Assembly (NCBI RefSeq): GCF_010747415.1
Contig: NZ_JAAGNZ010000001.1
Span: 992,001 to 1,056,000 of the forward strand
Reading direction: 5' to 3'
Source: Spirosoma agri
GTDB lineage: Bacteria > Bacteroidota > Bacteroidia > Cytophagales > Spirosomataceae
Length of the DNA: 64,000 nucleotides
The position numbers were made by a program, and so were the translations under genes. The notes beneath the pieces are model-generated. The model made no database searches. It was not told the DNA's origin and worked only from the letters and a program-made list of their open reading frames with translations. This document shows positions 33,964 to 42,844 of this stretch, piece after piece (within the stretch, counting starts at the first letter, position 1; each line of letters opens with the position of its first letter).

Positions 33964-36444
33964 ATGCACCGAATAGTACACCGAATTAGTACCGTTCTTG
34001 TTGGACTTACGCTCATGTCGCTAGTTGCGTTTCGCTTCGTGAGTGACGACGATTTTTTGAAACGGCTGCTCGCCAGATTTCAAGACTACAATCAGCAACG
34101 ACCTGTTGAAAAGGTGTATGTTCACACTGACCGCGACGCCTATCTGACGGGCGAAACGATCTGGATGAAGGGGTATATCATCAACGGAAATACGCACTAT
34201 ATTGATACCATCAGCCGGGTGCTTTATGTTGATTTGATCGATTTGACTGCTCGGCGCGTCCGGCAGAGAGTACAGCTTCGGGCAACAAACAGTTTTGCGC
34301 CCGGTCAACTTGCACTACCTGATTCGCTGGCGTCCGGAACGTATATGCTTCAGGGGTATACGAATTACATGCGCAACTTTCCGGAAGCCTATTTCTTCAC
34401 AAAAACGTTGACTATTCTGCGAGCAGATGACACAGGTACAACGGCTAAATCAGCAGTATCGGGTAAACAGAATCGTCTGGATGTCCAGTTTTTACCCGAG
34501 GGCGGGCAACTGATCGAGGGGGTCGAAACGCGAGTAGCTTTCAAAGCGGTCAATTCCTCCGGGCAAAGCCAGACGGTGCAGGGGTTTGTCCTGAACACCC
34601 GAAACGACACGATCGTTGGACTGACAAGTACGCATCTGGGCATGGGATTTTTTACCCTGAATCCGGAAGTTGGCCAACGCTATACGGCTTTCGTCAGACA
34701 GGCCGACGGAACGCTCACCCCCTACCAATTACCCGCTGCGAACGTGCAGGGCGTGACCATGCAGGTCGATAATGTGAGTAATAACGTTAACATTCGGGTG
34801 TATCTTCGTCATAACAAAACCAGTGTCGATCCCGCTGCCACGATGACGCTCCTGGCCCAGACGCGCGGGCAAGTTGTGCAGATCGCGAAAGTACCTTTGG
34901 CGAAAAAAGGAGCGATGGTTCAGTTGCCCAAGGCTGAGTTTCCGGAGGGAATCGCTCAGCTCACCCTCTTCGACGAAACGAACAAGCCAGTCAGTGAACG
35001 CCTGGTCTTTATCAATAAAAACCAGCAGATCAATATTGCCTTATCGCCGGACAAACCGTCGTATAAAAATCGCGACAAGGTAGAGTTGACTATTACGACA
35101 ACCAATGCAGAAGGTAAACCGGTTGCTACTAACCTATCGTTAGCAACCGTCGATGCCCGACTAGCACCCGAAGTTGATTCGAATAGCGCTAGTATCGTAT
35201 CCCACTTGCTGCTGTCGTCGGACCTGACCGGCGTAATCGAACAGCCAGGCTATTATTTTGACCCGTCGCATAAAGACCGCTGGCAGCAGCTGGATTTGCT
35301 GTTGATGACGCAGGGCTGGCGACGGTTCGCCTGGTCCGACGTGCTGGCGGACTCAATTCCGCGCGTTAAGTACCACGTTGAGCGGGGGCTGTCGCTGACG
35401 GGCCGTGTTGTTCGGCCCAACCAGAAAAGCATCGGCAGCAAAGTGAAATTAACGTTTGTCGTGTCCAGACAGGATAGCACCCGTGATTTTCTGACCGGTG
35501 ATACCGATGACTTTGGGAATTTCGGCGCGTACGACCTTGATTTTACGGATACCACAACGGTATTGATCCAGGGTGTGAAGGGCAAAGCAAACCGTGATCT
35601 GGTTATAACGCTCGATCAGCTACTGACACCAACCGTGACCATCACGCGCGTACCCTACAATCCGCTTGAGTTCAGACGCGATGAGCTGGCCGAGTTCATT
35701 AAACGAACTAAAGAATACCAGGAAATTGAGCGACAAATTCGGCGAAACGGCGAAGTACTGCTCCAGTCGGTAACGGTGAAGGCCAAGAAATACCAGGAAC
35801 GTGATTCCAGAACCATTTACGGTACACCCGACGCTACCGTCAAATTCGATCAGATGAATACTGCCGGACGATTGACCATTCTGGATGTAATTCAGGGGCG
35901 AATTGCGGGCGTACAGGTGACGGGCAATGGTATGAATGCGCGGGTGCAGATTCGCGGAGCGGCTAACTTTAGCGGTCCTATCGAGCCCCTGTTTGTGCTG
36001 GATGGTATGCCCATGGACTTACAGGGTATCATGGGTATCTCGGTGCAGGATGTTGACCGGGTTGACGTGCTGAAAGGCGCATCGGCAGCGATCTATGGCT
36101 CGCGGGGGGGCGGTGGTGTTATTTCCATCCTGACCAAACGGGGGTCTCCGAACTATGATCTTACGAAAGAAGCGGCTCTCGGAACGTTGCTGGCGAAACT
36201 GCCCGGTTACGCGCCCATCCGGGAGTTCTATGCTCCTCGCTATGATACCAAGAAGCCGGAACACGTTCGGCCCGATTACCGCACAACACTGTACTGGGCA
36301 CCGCTCATCCAGACCAATGCCGATGGCAAAGCGACCATATCGTTTTTTACATCGGACGCCAAAACGGAGCTTCGAGTACGGGCGGAGGGTATAACAATGA
36401 GTGGTATGCCGGGTATGAGCCGAGGTGTATTACGAGTCGAATGA
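33964..36444 (+). CDS. Macroglobulin-like protein with TonB plug domain, no barrel
   Basis: 826 residues. After a hydrophobic N-terminus (signal peptide or anchor, 1-27), residues 50-600 form repeated beta-sandwiches resembling MG2-type macroglobulin domains: EKVYVHTDRDAYLTGETIWMK, LPEGGQLIEG, and LSPDKPSYKNRDKVELTITT. Residues 604-726 are a typical TonB-receptor plug (LDVIQGRIAGVQV, IRGAANFSGPIEPLFVLDG, VDRVDVLKGASAAIYGSRG). The end (TTLYWAPLIQTNADGKATIS) resembles a macroglobulin terminal domain. No outer-membrane barrel follows, so it cannot itself be a TonB-dependent channel; the plug may dock elsewhere. Convergent with the Gfo/Idh/MocA gene. Confidence 0.75.
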   Translation: MHRIVHRISTVLVGLTLMSLVAFRFVSDDDFLKRLLARFQDYNQQRPVEKVYVHTDRDAYLTGETIWMKGYIINGNTHYIDTISRVLYVDLIDLTARRVRQRVQLRATNSFAPGQLALPDSLASGTYMLQGYTNYMRNFPEAYFFTKTLTILRADDTGTTAKSAVSGKQNRLDVQFLPEGGQLIEGVETRVAFKAVNSSGQSQTVQGFVLNTRNDTIVGLTSTHLGMGFFTLNPEVGQRYTAFVRQADGTLTPYQLPAANVQGVTMQVDNVSNNVNIRVYLRHNKTSVDPAATMTLLAQTRGQVVQIAKVPLAKKGAMVQLPKAEFPEGIAQLTLFDETNKPVSERLVFINKNQQINIALSPDKPSYKNRDKVELTITTTNAEGKPVATNLSLATVDARLAPEVDSNSASIVSHLLLSSDLTGVIEQPGYYFDPSHKDRWQQLDLLLMTQGWRRFAWSDVLADSIPRVKYHVERGLSLTGRVVRPNQKSIGSKVKLTFVVSRQDSTRDFLTGDTDDFGNFGAYDLDFTDTTTVLIQGVKGKANRDLVITLDQLLTPTVTITRVPYNPLEFRRDELAEFIKRTKEYQEIERQIRRNGEVLLQSVTVKAKKYQERDSRTIYGTPDATVKFDQMNTAGRLTILDVIQGRIAGVQVTGNGMNARVQIRGAANFSGPIEPLFVLDGMPMDLQGIMGISVQDVDRVDVLKGASAAIYGSRGGGGVISILTKRGSPNYDLTKEAALGTLLAKLPGYAPIREFYAPRYDTKKPEHVRPDYRTTLYWAPLIQTNADGKATISFFTSDAKTELRVRAEGITMSGMPGMSRGVLRVE

Positions 36445-36475
36445 TGCTTGATTTGCTGCAGGAGGACACTAAAAG

Positions 36476-36508
36476 ACGAATGCCACTACATTTTGTAGTG
36501 GCATTCGT
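36476..36508. terminator. Bidirectional terminator between convergent genes
   Basis: acgaatgccactaca (36476-36490) and tgtagtggcattcgt (36494-36508) are perfect complements with loop ttt, lying 31 bases after the hybrid gene stop and 23 before the oxidoreductase stop. Confidence 0.85.
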
Positions 36509-36531
36509 ACCAGCAGCAGACAAAAAAAGCG

Positions 36532-37965
36532 TTAAACGGCGCCCAGAATCTTCATGTTGATTGGATCCCAGCTGACGGCTTTCTTCTGCGCGAAACTCAT
36601 ATTGCCACACTGCGTTGGCCCACAGGCGCGGAGCCCAAATGTGGCATCTTCAATATTTGGGGCGTTGGTCCGGATGGAATTGAAGAAATTGACAAAGTGC
36701 TCATATCGATCTCCTTTATAATCTTTAGGGAAGGCGTATTTAAGCTCTTTGGGCCCTTCCAGTTCCGGATGGGGCGGATATAGTTTAGCGTATTCTTTGA
36801 TGAACAGCTCTTTCTGATCTTTGGGGAAATTGTCGATCGACATACCCGGAGCCTTCGGAAATTTGTTCCGGTGAACGGTCAGCGAATCGAACCCGAGCGA
36901 CAGGTCACCCTCCGTACCCACGATCCGAACCAGGTAATTACCACCGCCACCGTCAACGAAATTAGATCGTGTCGTTAGGTTGAACTCAGGATGTTCAGCC
37001 GTTTTGCCGTAATCATAGATACTAAGCTGAATATCAGGCACATCACGACCATCTTTCCAGTAGCGCGTTCCACCGGTTGAATACACCCGATTTGGTCCTT
37101 TTGAACCCGTAATGCAGTGCAGCGATGTCAGCAGGTGGACATACAGGTCACCGGCAATACCAGTGCCGTAGTCCTGATAATTCCGCCACCGGAAAAAACG
37201 GAGCGGGTCCCACGGACGTTTCGGCGCACTCCCCAGATACGTGTCCCAATCAACGGTTTGGGGCGATGCATCGGGTGGAATCGAATATTGCCAGGCACCC
37301 ATGGCACTATGGCGGTCGTAAATCGCTTCGGCAAACACAAGCTCACCAATATCACCGGCTTTCATCAACTCACGCGCTTTGGCGATGAGCAGCGAACTGG
37401 CAAACTGGCTGCCCACCTGAAACACTTTACCCGTTTCTTTGGCAACTTTTATCAATTTATGACCATCCTCAACTTTCTGCACCATCGGCTTTTCACAGTA
37501 GACGTGCTTGCCTTTGCGCATGGCATCGGTCGAGATTTTTTCGTGCCAGTGATCGGTGGTGCCATTGATGATGGCATCGACATCGCTGCGCTCCAGCACC
37601 TCCCGGTAATCTTTGGTAACCGGAAGCTGATCGCCCCAAAGCTCTTTGGCCCGACGAAGCCGTCCATCATATAGATCGCAGGCAGCTACCATCTCGACAC
37701 CGTCGACCATCAGCGCCGTCTGCATATCGCCGATGCCCATGCCACCCGTACCGACCAGCGCCATACGAACTTTGTCATTGGCCGCTGTGCTGGAATGGCT
37801 TTTTATCAGATTCAGGTACTGGGGAGCAGCAATTGCGCTCGTTTCTGCCAGCGCAGCGGGTGCAGTAGCCGCGGCTGTACCGGCAATGCCGAGGGCCTTC
37901 AAAAAAGACCGGCGGGAATTGTTCCCGTTGTTCTCCGCTGAAGCCTCCCGTTTGTCGTTATTCAT
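36532..37965 (-). CDS. Tat-exported Gfo/Idh/MocA family oxidoreductase
   Basis: 478 residues from ATG 37965 (TTG at 37971 would add two). The N-terminus contains NSRRSFLKALGIAG, a twin-arginine signal, then the Rossmann motif VGTGGMGIGDMQTAL (about 71-87). NGTTDHWHEKI and KHVYCEKPM identify the family, whose catalytic Lys is in EKP. It is predicted to act in the periplasm on a sugar or derivative; the substrate is not readable. It is divergent from an SMP-30 lactonase gene across 243 bases, a natural pairing for sugar oxidation to a lactone and its hydrolysis. Confidence 0.88.
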   Translation of the reverse strand: MNNDKREASAENNGNNSRRSFLKALGIAGTAAATAPAALAETSAIAAPQYLNLIKSHSSTAANDKVRMALVGTGGMGIGDMQTALMVDGVEMVAACDLYDGRLRRAKELWGDQLPVTKDYREVLERSDVDAIINGTTDHWHEKISTDAMRKGKHVYCEKPMVQKVEDGHKLIKVAKETGKVFQVGSQFASSLLIAKARELMKAGDIGELVFAEAIYDRHSAMGAWQYSIPPDASPQTVDWDTYLGSAPKRPWDPLRFFRWRNYQDYGTGIAGDLYVHLLTSLHCITGSKGPNRVYSTGGTRYWKDGRDVPDIQLSIYDYGKTAEHPEFNLTTRSNFVDGGGGNYLVRIVGTEGDLSLGFDSLTVHRNKFPKAPGMSIDNFPKDQKELFIKEYAKLYPPHPELEGPKELKYAFPKDYKGDRYEHFVNFFNSIRTNAPNIEDATFGLRACGPTQCGNMSFAQKKAVSWDPINMKILGAV

Positions 37966-38208
37966 AATCAACTGGATTGAGGATTTATAAGGAAATGAAA
38001 AGCCGAGTAGCCGGTAACGTTCGTGTTACTAAGTCACTATAGCCATCAATAGCGTTGGCTCCGGCGAATGTTCTGTAAAAATAAATGAAGTCTTCGTTAT
38101 ATTTTAAAAAATTTAAGAATTAAAAATAGTCTCTAAATCACTTAGTCCGCTTGCAATGCCTACACACTTTTGTCATCTTGCTTCCATTCCTAAAACGCGC
38201 TAATTCGT

Positions 38209-39231
38209 ATGAAATTACAGCTGCTAACCTGTTTATTGACAGCTACCTTTGGCCAGATTATGGCACAGACGACCCCTTATCCAACCATCGGTCAAGTCGT
38301 GCGGCTCGACCCCCGAATTGATAAGTTGATCCCCAAGGATGCGCAGATTGAGGTGCTGTCCAGCGGTTTCGCCTGGACCGAAGGACCCGTCTGGGTTAAA
38401 AACCAGGATGCTGCTGCCGGAAATTATTTACTGTTCTCGGATGTACCGCAGAATACCATTTTCAAATGGACGGAGAAGGAGGGTGTCACACCATTTCTGA
38501 AACCATCCGGCTACACAGGCACGGGCACTTACGGCGACGAACCCGGTTCCAATGGCCTGACTATCGATGGAAAAGGGCGTCTCATTGCCTGTGAGCATGG
38601 TGACCGGCGCGTGACCGCTATGCCACTGGACGGTATTGGCGGAAAACGCACGCTGGCGGATACGTACAACGGCAAACGCTTCAACAGTCCCAACGATGTG
38701 GTGGCACACACTAACGGTAGCTACTACTTCACCGATCCGCCGTATGGTATGCCAAAAAAAGAAAAGGACCCTAGCCGGGAGACTGAGGGCTTCGGCGTTT
38801 ACCGGATTGCTCAGAACGGTGCGGTTTCCATGATCGTCGGTGATCTGACCCGCCCGAACGGGATTGCCTTGTCGCCGGATGAAAAAACGTTGTACGTGGC
38901 TCAGTCAGACCCGTCGCGGCCCGTTATCATGGCGTATGCCGTTCAGCCCGATGGGTCTGTCAGCAAGGGGCGGGTGGTATTTGGTGCCGACGGGCTGAAA
39001 AAACAGAACCTGGAAGGGGGCTTCGACGGCATGAAAGTTGATCGAGATGGGAATCTATGGGCGACCGGACCCGGTGGTGTACTGGTACTATCGCCAGCGG
39101 GTGATTTCCTGGGCCATATCAAAATCGGTGGTGCGACCGCCAACTGTGCCTGGGGTGACAACGGATCGACGCTCTACATTACGGCGGATATGTACCTGTG
39201 CCGGATCAAGACGACGGCGAAGGGATGGTGA
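38209..39231 (+). CDS. SMP-30/gluconolactonase-like secreted protein
   Basis: 340 residues with signal peptide (ending IMAQTTP). Features of the six-bladed SMP-30 propeller: GFAWTEGPVWVKN with the metal-binding Glu (about 52-64), NGLTIDGKGRLIACEHGDRRV (about 111-131), FNSPNDVVAHTNGSYYFTDPPYG with metal-binding Asn-Asp, and RPNGIALSPDEKTLYVAQS with further metal ligands. It hydrolyses a sugar lactone, probably calcium- or zinc-dependent. Pairing with the divergent Gfo/Idh/MocA gene suggests a periplasmic sugar-oxidation pathway. Confidence 0.85.
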   Translation: MKLQLLTCLLTATFGQIMAQTTPYPTIGQVVRLDPRIDKLIPKDAQIEVLSSGFAWTEGPVWVKNQDAAAGNYLLFSDVPQNTIFKWTEKEGVTPFLKPSGYTGTGTYGDEPGSNGLTIDGKGRLIACEHGDRRVTAMPLDGIGGKRTLADTYNGKRFNSPNDVVAHTNGSYYFTDPPYGMPKKEKDPSRETEGFGVYRIAQNGAVSMIVGDLTRPNGIALSPDEKTLYVAQSDPSRPVIMAYAVQPDGSVSKGRVVFGADGLKKQNLEGGFDGMKVDRDGNLWATGPGGVLVLSPAGDFLGHIKIGGATANCAWGDNGSTLYITADMYLCRIKTTAKGW

Positions 39232-39234
39232 AAT

Positions 39235-39315
39235 TTAATGACGAATTATAAACGATCAATGATCAGTGGATTGGCAAAACTCATTCCTGATTTTACACTC
39301 ATAATTCGTCATTAA
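39235..39315. repeat. Inverted repeat pair between smp-30 gene and mrdA
   Basis: TTAATGACGAATTAT at 39235-39249 is repeated as its perfect complement at 39301-39315, 51 bases apart, immediately after the lactonase gene. It could fold into a long-loop hairpin or mark a pair of short dispersed repeats. The -7-like box for mrdA lies directly after the right copy. Confidence 0.5.
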
Positions 39316-39320
39316 TAACC

Positions 39321-39328
39321 TAACTTTG
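39321..39328 (+). promoter_or_regulatory. Possible -7 box for mrdA
   Basis: TAACTTTG matches TAnnTTTG, 38 bases before the mrdA ATG. No clear -33 TTG. Confidence 0.35.
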
Positions 39329-39365
39329 TAAAGAGTACGTAGCTTGAAAGGAAGAATTTATTCTC

Positions 39366-41327
39366 ATGGTAGAGAATCGTAAATATGTCATTATCGGCGT
39401 TTTTTGTCTAGTCGCACTGACGTATCTGGCCCGGTTGTTTTACCTACAGGTTCTCGATGATACGTATTCGCTGGGTGCGTCGAAGAACTCGATCAAGCGA
39501 ATCATCGAAACTCCCTATCGAGGGCAGATTTATGACCGAAATAGTAAGCTCATCGTTTATAATACCCCTGTCTACGATCTCTACGTAACGCCTAAACAGG
39601 TCCAAATTCCCGATACGGCTGCTTTTTGCCGGATGATGGACATTACCCCGTCGGACTTTGATAGCATTATGGGGTTGGCTAAAAACTATTCGTCCGTTAA
39701 ACCGTCGCTGTTCCTGCGTCAACTGTCCAAAGAAGATTTTGCCCGTATTCAGGATGCGCTGGTCGATTATCGGGGTTTTGAGCCGATCATCAGTTCGATG
39801 CGTACCTATCCGGCTCACACGATGGCAAATGCGCTTGGGTACGTGAGCGAGATCAGCAAAAAACAACTCGACAATCAGGATCTCCCGTATTATCGACAAG
39901 GCGATTATGTGGGGCACAATGGCCTGGAAGAGCAATACGAAGAGCAGCTTCGAGGCAAGCGGGGTGTCAAGTTCATGATGCAAAATGTGCATGGGGTCAA
40001 TAAGGGTTCCTGGAAAAACGGAGCCTATGACACTTTAGCCGTAGCTGGTCAAAACCTGATTACGGGGATTGATGTGGAGGTACAACAATACGCCGATAGC
40101 CTGATGCAGAATAAAATCGGGGCTGTGCTGGCGATTGAGCCATCGACGGGTGAAATCCTGGTTTCCGTTTCCGCACCGACCTATGATCCCAACCTGTTGT
40201 CGAGCCGTTTCTTCTCGAAGAACTACCGAGCGTTGATCAAAAACCCCTATAAGCCGCTTATCAACCGGCCTATCATGGCAAGTTACCGGCCCGGCTCAAC
40301 CTTTAAGCTGATTCAGGCGCTGATCGCGCAGCAGCAGGGTTCGCTACTGCCAAGCACTGTTTATGGTCATGCCGGTTCGCCGATGCGATGCCATTGTCAT
40401 GGGGGCAACGATCTGCGGGGTGCCGTTCAGAACTCGTGCAATCCTTATTTCTATTACGTGTTCCGGAAGTTTTTGTACTTCAATGGCGAGCGTAACACGT
40501 TCAAGGCATCGGCTATTGGATTGCGGCAGTGGCACGATATGGCCGAAAAATTTGGTATGGGTTCCCGGCTTGGCGTCGATCTGCCCAGCGAACTGAAGGG
40601 AAACTTGCCGACGCCTGAGTACTACGACAAAGCGTACCGGGGCGCGTTGCGCTGGAAGTTTTCCAATGTCTACTCGCTCAGTATCGGTGAAGGTGAGTTG
40701 CTGATCAGTCCGCTCAAGCTGGTTAATCTGGCGGCAACCATTGCCAACCGGGGCTGGTACATTACGCCCCATTACATCAAGGGATTTGGTAAGGCAGGTG
40801 TTGCGCTTCCGGATGAATACCGCCAGCGGCACGAAACCGGTATCGACTATAAATACTACCTGCCGGTTATCGATGGAATGCGGGGGGCGGTAGCGCAGGG
40901 GACGGTAACGCCGTTGGCCAACATTGCCGGTATCGACCTGTGTGGCAAAACCGGAACCTCGCAAAACGCGAAGTTCGGGCATAAGTTCGACCACTCGATT
41001 TTTGTTGGATTTGCCCCGATGAACGACCCTAAAATTGCCGTTGCGGTATTTGTCGAGAATGCCGGATGGGGTGGCAAGGCAGCGGCCTCTGTGGCTGCGC
41101 TGGTTGCCGAGCGATATCTGAAACGCAAAACAGAAGCTAAAAAGCTGGAAGCGCAGGTGCTGGCTTCGAATTACATGCCGTCGCTCAGTCAATTGCTGAT
41201 TCCCCCAAAACCCGCTCCGGTCAGAAAAGATACCACTCAGAAAGTGGCCAAGCCAGTCCCGGTCAAGCCATTGATGACATCGACAAAGCCAACGTCGATT
41301 ACGGCCATAGGAACAGTAGGAAACTAA
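39366..41327 (+). CDS. mrdA: Penicillin-binding protein 2 (elongation-specific transpeptidase)
   Basis: 653 residues. One N-terminal transmembrane helix (8-25), dimerisation/pedestal domain (about 45-220, starting ETPYRGQIYDRNSKLIVYN), and the transpeptidase domain with STFK at 311-314, SCN in QNSCNPYF (the SxN motif) and KTGTSQN. A C-terminal Lys/Pro-rich tail (PKPAPVRKDTTQKVAKPVPV) follows. It cross-links peptidoglycan during rod elongation at the inner membrane. It is followed by rodA after 113 bases. The usual preceding mreBCD genes are absent here. Confidence 0.93.
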   Translation: MVENRKYVIIGVFCLVALTYLARLFYLQVLDDTYSLGASKNSIKRIIETPYRGQIYDRNSKLIVYNTPVYDLYVTPKQVQIPDTAAFCRMMDITPSDFDSIMGLAKNYSSVKPSLFLRQLSKEDFARIQDALVDYRGFEPIISSMRTYPAHTMANALGYVSEISKKQLDNQDLPYYRQGDYVGHNGLEEQYEEQLRGKRGVKFMMQNVHGVNKGSWKNGAYDTLAVAGQNLITGIDVEVQQYADSLMQNKIGAVLAIEPSTGEILVSVSAPTYDPNLLSSRFFSKNYRALIKNPYKPLINRPIMASYRPGSTFKLIQALIAQQQGSLLPSTVYGHAGSPMRCHCHGGNDLRGAVQNSCNPYFYYVFRKFLYFNGERNTFKASAIGLRQWHDMAEKFGMGSRLGVDLPSELKGNLPTPEYYDKAYRGALRWKFSNVYSLSIGEGELLISPLKLVNLAATIANRGWYITPHYIKGFGKAGVALPDEYRQRHETGIDYKYYLPVIDGMRGAVAQGTVTPLANIAGIDLCGKTGTSQNAKFGHKFDHSIFVGFAPMNDPKIAVAVFVENAGWGGKAAASVAALVAERYLKRKTEAKKLEAQVLASNYMPSLSQLLIPPKPAPVRKDTTQKVAKPVPVKPLMTSTKPTSITAIGTVGN

Positions 41328-41440
41328 TACGTTGTTTGTGGTTTGAGCGTTTTTGCTTTACAGGTGCGCCGACCCGCTAGGATCGATGCAGGACTGTAGA
41401 CCAGTAACCTCCAGCAAACAGATAAAAATAACAAACGAAC

Positions 41441-42721
41441 TTGTCTCGCGATAACGAACTATTCTCTCAAAATATTGACTGGCTGCTGCTGGTACTGTAC
41501 CTCGGCTGTGTAACGATGGGCTGGCTGAATGTCTACGCTGCCGTTTACAGTCCCGAAGATCATACCAGCCTGTTCGATATGACCACCAACGCCGGTAAAC
41601 AGATGATGTGGATCGGCACAACGGTCATTCTGGTGATCTGCATTCTGGTTGTCAATCACAAATTTTTCGACTCCTTCGCGTACCTGTTTTACGCGTTCAT
41701 GATCCTGATGCTGCTCCTTGTGCTGGTAGCGGGTGCCAACATCAAAGGGTCGCACTCCTGGTTCAAGTTTGGGTCATTCCAGATTCAGCCAGCCGAGTTC
41801 GCTAAGATGGCTACGGCGCTTGCACTGGCGAAGTACATGGATAATCCGGGTATTAACCTGAGCAAACAGAAAGATCTGCTCTATGTCGGTGGGATCATCG
41901 TTTTGCCCTGTATCCTGATTCTGGCCTCCAACGAAACGGGTTCCATGCTGGTTTTTGCCTCGTTTGGCTTTATGCTTTACCGGGAGGGCCTTCCGGGGTG
42001 GATTCCGGCGGTAGGTATAACGGCGGCTGCTTTATTCGTGGTCGCGCTGATCTTCCCCAAGCTCTACATCTTCATTGGTATTGTTGCGCTCCTGCTCGTC
42101 GTCATCGCCCTGATGCCGCGCTACAATCGGACGGTAAGCAACCTGATTTCAATGGGTGTCGTTGGCATTATCATGATGGTGTTCGTAACAGGAGTGGACT
42201 TTTTTGTGAACGATGTCCTGCAAAAACACCAGCGCAACCGCATCAAAGTACTCGTCGATCCGACCATCGATCCGCTTGGGGTAGGCTGGAACGTGACACA
42301 GGCTAAAATTGCCATTGGCTCTGGCCGACTTCAGGGCAAAGGATTTCTGGAAGGAACGCAGACCAAGTTTGACTTTGTCCCGGAACAAAGTACCGACTTC
42401 ATTTTCTGTACCATTGGCGAAGAACACGGTTTTATTGGTAGCGCTGTCGTCATTGCCCTGTTCGTCGGATTACTCATCCGCATTGTGATTCTGGCCGAGA
42501 AACAGCGCAGCAAGTTTGCCCGGATTTATGGCTATTGTGTGGCTGGGATCATCTTCTTCCACCTGATGATCAACATTGGGATGACCATTGGGCTGATGCC
42601 TGTTATTGGCATTCCGCTTCCATTTTTCAGCTACGGCGGTTCGTCGCTCTGGTCGTTTTCGATCCTGTTGTTCATCTTCATCAAACTCGATTCGCGTCGA
42701 ACGTCCCTGTCGCGCCGGTAA
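41441..42721 (+). CDS. rodA: Rod shape-determining protein RodA (SEDS glycosyltransferase)
   Basis: 426 residues from TTG 41441; no ATG occurs until residue 26, within the first helix region, so TTG is accepted. About ten transmembrane helices. The SEDS signature FQIQPAEFAKMATALALAKYM (about 107-127) and GIPLPFFSYGGSSLWSFSILL near the end are present; HSWFKFGSFQIQPAEF is typical. It polymerises lipid II into glycan strands in partnership with PBP2 (mrdA). A long hairpin terminates the operon. Confidence 0.93.
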   Translation: MSRDNELFSQNIDWLLLVLYLGCVTMGWLNVYAAVYSPEDHTSLFDMTTNAGKQMMWIGTTVILVICILVVNHKFFDSFAYLFYAFMILMLLLVLVAGANIKGSHSWFKFGSFQIQPAEFAKMATALALAKYMDNPGINLSKQKDLLYVGGIIVLPCILILASNETGSMLVFASFGFMLYREGLPGWIPAVGITAAALFVVALIFPKLYIFIGIVALLLVVIALMPRYNRTVSNLISMGVVGIIMMVFVTGVDFFVNDVLQKHQRNRIKVLVDPTIDPLGVGWNVTQAKIAIGSGRLQGKGFLEGTQTKFDFVPEQSTDFIFCTIGEEHGFIGSAVVIALFVGLLIRIVILAEKQRSKFARIYGYCVAGIIFFHLMINIGMTIGLMPVIGIPLPFFSYGGSSLWSFSILLFIFIKLDSRRTSLSRR

Positions 42722-42766
42722 TACCCAAACGGCAAGTGCCGTGAACGGGCAGGCTTCGAGTGCTTG

Positions 42767-42823
42767 CAGAACCGTGCCCGGTATAACGTGTCTTGACGAC
42801 ACGGCATACCGGGCACGGTTCTG
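42767..42823. terminator. Long cruciform-capable hairpin after rodA
   Basis: cagaaccgtgcccggtat (42767-42784) pairs perfectly with ataccgggcacggttctg (42806-42823); inside, cgtgtc (42787-42792) pairs with gacacg (42798-42803). It lies between convergent rodA and the ApnL-like gene. A small palindrome (ACGGCA-AG-TGCCGT, 42729-42742) precedes it. Confidence 0.8.
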
Positions 42824-42844
42824 TCAGTGAGAATCAGCGATTAA

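Noticed and set aside
40344-41192. 282-residue minus-strand frame opposite mrdA
   Set aside because: Antisense to the transpeptidase domain, with basic, cysteine-containing composition and no recognised domain.
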